A stretch of 64,000 nt of DNA from JAXDBM01 sp963709485 (GTDB lineage: Bacteria; Desulfobacterota; Syntrophia; Syntrophales; Fen-1087), in assembly GCA_963709485.1 (NCBI GenBank), contig CAVPWE010000005.1:186001-250000 (forward strand). The letters run 5' to 3'. Both the position numbers and the translations under genes were made by a program. A model generated the notes under the pieces. That model did not search any database, was not told the origin of the DNA, and worked only from the letters and a program-made list of their open reading frames with translations. This document shows positions 59,686 to 64,000 of this stretch, in pieces; within the stretch, counting starts at the first letter, position 1; each line of letters opens with the position of its first letter.

Positions 59686-62600
59686 ATGTCAAAATTCTTC
59701 ATCAATCGTCCCATCGTCGCCATGGTGATCTCGATCCTGATGGTCATCGTCGGACTGGTGGCCATGTCGGGGCTGCCCACGGCGCAGTTCCCCAACATCG
59801 TCCCCCCGGAAATGCAGGTGAAGGGCACATACCCCGGGGCGGACGCGCTCACCGTCGAGCAGTCGGTGGCCACGCCCATCGAGCAGCAGATGTCGGGCGT
59901 GGACAACATGAACTACATGTACTCCCTCAACGCGAACGACGGCTCGATGAAACTCACCGTGAACTTCGACATCAAGACGGACCCCAACACGGACCAGATC
60001 CTCTCCCAGATGAGGTCCAACCAGGCCAACTCGCAGCTCCCTGCCGATGTGATCAACCAGGGCGTCACGGTGCAGAAGTCGACCTCGTCGCCGCTGATCA
60101 TGTTCGCCCTCTTTTCCCCCAACGGGACCTACGACAACGTCTTCCTGGCCAACTATAGTTACATCAACATCAACGACCAGATGACCCGCGTGCCCGGCAT
60201 CGCCAGCGTCACCGTCTTCGGCGCCGGGCAGTACGCCATGCGGCTGTGGGTCAGGCCGGACCGGCTGGCCTCCCTCGGCATCACGATCCCCGAGATCGTC
60301 AACGCCGTCCAGCAGCAGAACACCGTCAACCCCGCCGGTCAGGTCGGCGGCGAACCGGTGCCGCATGGCCAGGAGTTCACCTATGCGGTTCGCTCCCAGG
60401 GGCGCCTCGAAAACGAACAGCAGTTCGGCGAGATCGTGATCCGCGCCAACCCCGACGGCTCCCTTGTCCGCGTCAAGGACGTCGGCCGGATCGAGCTCGG
60501 GGCCCAGAATTACACGATGCTCGGCCGCCTCAACGGAAAACCCGCGGCCCTCATCGCCCTCTACCAGCTGCCGGGCACGAACGCCATCGATGCCGCCGAC
60601 GGCGCCAAGAAGGTGATGGCGGCGCTGAAGGAGAGATTTCCCGCCGACCTGGAATACGTGGTCGCCCTGGACACGACGCTGGCCGTCACGGAGGGCATCA
60701 AGGAGATCGTCAAGACCCTCTACGAGGCCCTGATCCTCGTCATCATCGTCGTCTTCATCTTCCTGCAGGGCTGGCGGGCGACTCTCATCCCGCTGCTGGC
60801 CGTTCCCGTATCCCTGGTGGGGACCTTTATGTTCTTTCCCCTCCTCGGGTTTTCGATTAACACGCTCTCCCTCTTCGGCCTGGTGCTCGCCATCGGGCTT
60901 GTCGTCGACGACGCCATCGTCGTCGTCGAGGCCGTGGAGCACCACATCGAGCACGGGATGAGCCCGAAGGACGCGACCCTGAAGGCCATGGAGGAGGTCT
61001 CGGGCCCCGTCATCGCGATCGCCGTCATCCTGGCGGCCGTCTTCGTCCCGACGGCCTTCATCCCGGGGATCACGGGGCGTCTCTACCAGCAGTTCGCCGT
61101 GACGATCTCCGTCTCCGTCATCATCTCGGCCTTCAACGCCCTGACGCTTTCCCCGGCCCTGGCGGCCATGCTGCTCCGACCGAAAACAAAATCCTGGGGA
61201 CCGCTGCAGAAATTCTACGACGGGTTCAACAGAGTCTTCGGCCGGTCGACGGATGGGTACGTGAACTGGTGCGATCACCTCATCCGCAAGAGCAAGATCA
61301 GCCTCCTGTTTCTCCTCGCAACGGCCGTCCTGGCCGGCTTCTTCGGGAAGCAACTGCCGGTCTCCTTCCTGCCCGACGAGGACCAGGGGTTCGTCTACGC
61401 CGGGCTTCAGCTTCCCGATGCGGCCTCGATGCAAAGAACCGACGCCGTGACGAAAAAGGCCGAGGAGATCATCATGAAGACCCCCGGCGTCAAGTACTGC
61501 ACCGCCGTTGTCGGCTACAGCATGCTCAGCGGCGTTGCCAACACATACAGCTCGTTCTTCTTCATCACGCTGGAGGACTGGGCCGCAAGGAAAAAACCGG
61601 AGGAGAAATACGAGGCCATCAAGGCTCACCTGTCCCGCGAGTTGCGCGGGTTGACGGAGGCCATCGCTTTTGCCTTCCCGCCCCCCGCCATCCCCGGCGT
61701 CGGGACCTCGGGCGGCTTCACCTTCGTCCTGGAGGACAGGGCAGGGAAGGACATCGCGTTTCTTGCCGAGCAGACCGGCAAGTTCCTCGATGCAGCCCGG
61801 AAGCGGCCGGAACTGGCCGGTCTCAGCACGACCTTCCGCCCCAATGTGCCCCAGGTCTTCGTGGACGTGGACCGCGACAAGGTCCTCAAGCAGGGGGTAA
61901 ACCTCTCGGACGTCTACAAGACGCTCCAGTGCTTCATGGGTGGCGCCTTTGTGAACTACTTCAACCGGTTCGGCCGCCAGTGGCAGATCTACGTCCAGGC
62001 CGAGGGCGAGTACAGGACGAAGGCCCAGAACCTCGGTCAGTTCCATGTCCGGAACAATGACGGCGTGATGGTGCCCCTTGCCGCCGTCACAAGCGTGCGG
62101 TCCACTGCGGGACCGGAATTCACCATGCGCTACAACCTTTACCGCTCGGCCCAGATCAATGGATCGGCGTCCCCGGGATACAGTTCAACCCAGGCCATGG
62201 AGGCCCTCGAGCAGGTCTTCGCCGAGACGATGCCCAGCGAGATGGGCTTCGATTACCTCGGCATGAGCTACCAGGAGAAGAAGGCCCAAGAGGGCGTGTC
62301 GCCCGCCGTCATCTTCGGCTTCTCGCTTCTGTGCGTGTTCCTGATCCTGGCCGCCCAGTACGAGAGCTGGTCCCTCCCCTTCAGCGTGCTGCTGGGAACG
62401 CCGATTGCCGTCATGGGGGCCTTCGGCGCCCTGTGGCTGCTCCGTTTCGATAATAACGTCTATGCCCAGATCGGGCTCGTCATGCTCATCGGGCTTGCAG
62501 CGAAAAACGCGATCCTCATCGTCGAGTTCGCCAAAATGGAGTACGACAAGGGCAAGCCCGTGATCGAGGCGGCCCTCACGGGTGCGAAACTGCGCCTGCG

Positions 62601-62850
62601 GCCGATCCTCATGACGTCCTTCGCCTTCATCCTGGGCTGCGTGCCCCTGGCCCTTGCAAGCGGCGCCGGGGCGATCTCGCGGCAGGTGATGGGCATGGCC
62701 GTCATCGGCGGGATGCTGGCGGCGAGTTTCATCGCCATCTTCCTCATCCCCGTCACGTTCTACGTCGTGGAGAAAATGACACACAAGGAGAAACCGGGCA
62801 GTCATGGATGGGTTGAACAAACCGGAAAGGAGGGGGATGGCCATGAATAA
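59686..62850 (+). CDS. RND efflux pump inner-membrane transporter (HAE1 family)
   Basis: The 1054-residue proton-driven exporter begins MSKFFINRPIVAMVISILMV. It has twelve membrane helices in two sets, the periplasmic pore and docking domains, and the proton-relay motif GLVVDDAIVVVEAVEHH in TM4, as in AcrB/MexB. The second half has LILAAQYESWSLPFSVLLGTP and LIGLAAKNAILIVEFA. Length is normal. It probably exports hydrophobic drugs, bile-type compounds or solvents. The stop overlaps the start of the outer-membrane gene. Confidence 0.96.
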   Translation: MSKFFINRPIVAMVISILMVIVGLVAMSGLPTAQFPNIVPPEMQVKGTYPGADALTVEQSVATPIEQQMSGVDNMNYMYSLNANDGSMKLTVNFDIKTDPNTDQILSQMRSNQANSQLPADVINQGVTVQKSTSSPLIMFALFSPNGTYDNVFLANYSYININDQMTRVPGIASVTVFGAGQYAMRLWVRPDRLASLGITIPEIVNAVQQQNTVNPAGQVGGEPVPHGQEFTYAVRSQGRLENEQQFGEIVIRANPDGSLVRVKDVGRIELGAQNYTMLGRLNGKPAALIALYQLPGTNAIDAADGAKKVMAALKERFPADLEYVVALDTTLAVTEGIKEIVKTLYEALILVIIVVFIFLQGWRATLIPLLAVPVSLVGTFMFFPLLGFSINTLSLFGLVLAIGLVVDDAIVVVEAVEHHIEHGMSPKDATLKAMEEVSGPVIAIAVILAAVFVPTAFIPGITGRLYQQFAVTISVSVIISAFNALTLSPALAAMLLRPKTKSWGPLQKFYDGFNRVFGRSTDGYVNWCDHLIRKSKISLLFLLATAVLAGFFGKQLPVSFLPDEDQGFVYAGLQLPDAASMQRTDAVTKKAEEIIMKTPGVKYCTAVVGYSMLSGVANTYSSFFFITLEDWAARKKPEEKYEAIKAHLSRELRGLTEAIAFAFPPPAIPGVGTSGGFTFVLEDRAGKDIAFLAEQTGKFLDAARKRPELAGLSTTFRPNVPQVFVDVDRDKVLKQGVNLSDVYKTLQCFMGGAFVNYFNRFGRQWQIYVQAEGEYRTKAQNLGQFHVRNNDGVMVPLAAVTSVRSTAGPEFTMRYNLYRSAQINGSASPGYSSTQAMEALEQVFAETMPSEMGFDYLGMSYQEKKAQEGVSPAVIFGFSLLCVFLILAAQYESWSLPFSVLLGTPIAVMGAFGALWLLRFDNNVYAQIGLVMLIGLAAKNAILIVEFAKMEYDKGKPVIEAALTGAKLRLRPILMTSFAFILGCVPLALASGAGAISRQVMGMAVIGGMLAASFIAIFLIPVTFYVVEKMTHKEKPGSHGWVEQTGKEGDGHE

Positions 62851-64000
62851 AGCGATCCTCTCCCTGTTGCTTGCGATGTTCCTTGCCGGATGCGCCATCG
62901 GACCCGACTACAAACGGCCGACCATCGACACCCCTGCCGCCTGGCGCGTTGTGGAAAAGGAGGCTCAGGACACGGCCAACACGGCCTGGTGGCACCAGTT
63001 CGAAGACAAAGTCCTGAACGGGCTGATCGACGAGGCCCTGAAGCAGAACTACGACCTCCGGGTCGCCACCGCCCGGGTGGAAGAGTACGTGGGCCGCTAC
63101 TGGGTGGGGCGCTCGGGGCTGTTTCCGCAGATCGGGGCCTATGGCTCCGCAACACAGGACCGCGCGACCGAGCGGGGCGCCGCCCCGATACCGTCCGCCG
63201 TGAAAAACCCCGTGGAGAATTACCAGGCGGGTTTCAACGGCAGCTGGGAGATCGACATCTGGGGAAAACTCAGGCGATCCACCGAAGCGGCGAAAGCCGA
63301 CCTGCTCTCGACCGAGGAGGCACGGCAGGCCGTTATCCTGTCGCTGGTCAGTTCCGTGGCGACAGGCTACATCAACCTTCGTGACCTCGACAAGCAACTG
63401 GAGATAGCCACACGAACGGCAAAGACCCGGGAGGAGTCCTACAAGCTCTTCAAGCTGCGCTATGAGGGGGGTGTCATCTCGGAGTTGGAGCTCAACCAGG
63501 TCAAGTCAGAGTACGAGCAGGCCCTGGCCACGATCCCGCAGATCGAGAAACAGATCGGCTTCCAGGAAAACGCCCTGAGCCTCCTGCTCGGGAGAAACCC
63601 GGGGCCCATCGACCGGGGCAAGAGCATCGACGAGATGGTTCTGCCGGCCGTTCCGGTAGGACTGCCCTCGGATATGTTGGAGAAGCGCCCGGATGTCCGC
63701 CAGGCGGAACAGGCTCTCGTTGCGGCCAACGCCCGGATCGGCGTGGCAAAGGCCCAGTTCTTCCCCACCATTTCGCTGACAGGCCTCTTCGGCTGGGCAA
63801 GTACGGAACTCTCAAGCCTCTTCACCGGGCCCGCGCAAGTCTGGAGCTGGGGCGGGGCTGCAGTGGCCCCGATCTTCAATGGCGGCTCCCTGCTGGGACA
63901 GTTTTGGGCATCGGAGGCCATCCAGCAGCAGACGCTCTTCAACTACCAGAGCACCGTCCAGACGGCCTTCCGCGAGGTCAATGACGCCCTCCTCGATCAG
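62843..64000 (+). CDS. Outer-membrane efflux lipoprotein of the RND system (NodT/OprM-like), cut by window end
   Basis: The frame stays open from ATG 62843 to the last base (386 codons). It starts MNKAILSLLLAMFLAGCAIG, with lipobox LAGC, and continues GPDYKRPTIDTPAAWR, WWHQFEDKVLNGLIDEAL and LRYEGGVISELELNQV, typical of TolC/OprM-type channels. With the two genes upstream it forms a complete tripartite pump. The C-terminal 80-100 residues lie outside the window. Confidence 0.92.
   Translation, partial: MNKAILSLLLAMFLAGCAIGPDYKRPTIDTPAAWRVVEKEAQDTANTAWWHQFEDKVLNGLIDEALKQNYDLRVATARVEEYVGRYWVGRSGLFPQIGAYGSATQDRATERGAAPIPSAVKNPVENYQAGFNGSWEIDIWGKLRRSTEAAKADLLSTEEARQAVILSLVSSVATGYINLRDLDKQLEIATRTAKTREESYKLFKLRYEGGVISELELNQVKSEYEQALATIPQIEKQIGFQENALSLLLGRNPGPIDRGKSIDEMVLPAVPVGLPSDMLEKRPDVRQAEQALVAANARIGVAKAQFFPTISLTGLFGWASTELSSLFTGPAQVWSWGGAAVAPIFNGGSLLGQFWASEAIQQQTLFNYQSTVQTAFREVNDALLDQ

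Noticed and set aside
59689..62046. 785-codon minus-strand frame opposite the RND transporter
   Set aside because: Antisense shadow with His/Asp/Val-rich repeats and no signal or domain.

Overview
The window reads as about 64 kb of chromosome from a GC-rich, Gram-negative anaerobe. The best guess is a deltaproteobacterium of the Syntrophus/Desulfobacterota type. Pointers to this are a four-subunit 2-oxoacid:ferredoxin oxidoreductase with a flavin/Fe-S module beside it, a small 2[4Fe-4S] ferredoxin, a two-subunit class I fumarase, an oxygen-independent style of metabolism, multiheme cytochrome c, lipoproteins and an RND tripartite pump (Gram-negative envelope). The assignment is inference; no rRNA gene is present.

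Layout. (1) 1-9.4 kb: end of a tRNA-Ala gene, a deoxyhypusine-synthase-like gene on the minus strand, then a plus-strand run for exonuclease VII (xseA, xseB) and isoprenoid synthesis (ispA, dxs, tlyA-like, and an IspH-UbiA fusion), a lipoprotein, a NifU-like protein and a ferredoxin. (2) 9.4-13.8 kb: tmk, holB, a RicT/PSP1 protein and metG. (3) 13.8-16.2 kb, minus: class II fructose-bisphosphate aldolase and class I fructose-1,6-bisphosphatase, a gluconeogenic pair. (4) 16.4-25 kb: K+ channel, MBL-fold RNase, TonB-like protein, tadA, two tRNA-Ser genes, the SRP RNA, dnaX-ybaB-recR and fumarase. (5) 25.1-31.1 kb: a promoter, the ferredoxin oxidoreductase operon (gamma, delta, alpha, beta), a GltD-like flavoprotein with a NuoF-type Fe-S domain, a NuoG-like Fe-S protein and tRNA-Asn. 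(6) 31.1-46 kb: an accessory-looking stretch with a membrane protein, a ferredoxin-NADP reductase remnant, an arylsulfatase, a broken octaheme cytochrome c/TPR gene, lipoproteins, an MFS carrier, an MltF-like transglycosylase and several small secreted proteins. (7) 46.3-58.4 kb: a FixL/FixJ-type two-component pair, a lipoprotein, a K+ channel, a Ca2+/H+ exchanger, a receiver-only response regulator overlapping a fused CoA-transferase, DUF2254, patatin and AI-2E-type membrane proteins. (8) 58.4-64 kb: an RND efflux operon whose outer membrane gene runs off the end.

The most interesting signal is a 34-bp tandem palindrome (GGACCAAAGTCC, 10 bp, GGACCAAGGTCC) that occurs three times, at 45980-46013 (minus), 49814-49847 and 52115-52148. 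Each copy lies in the same orientation upstream of a gene, with a -10-like hexamer starting exactly 24 bases after it. It resembles the DosR/DevR box and is probably the operator set of the histidine kinase/LuxR-type regulator pair encoded between copies 1 and 2. It ties together an outer-membrane barrel gene, a lipoprotein/K+ channel/Ca2+ exchanger operon and the receiver/CoA-transferase operon.

A caution for any reader: several conserved genes (dnaX, the oxidoreductase beta subunit, the octaheme cytochrome, the sensor kinase and the DUF2254 gene) are each broken by single-base indels, mostly extra bases and some in homopolymers. These look more like consensus errors than decay, except for the ferredoxin-NADP reductase remnant, which is truly fragmentary.
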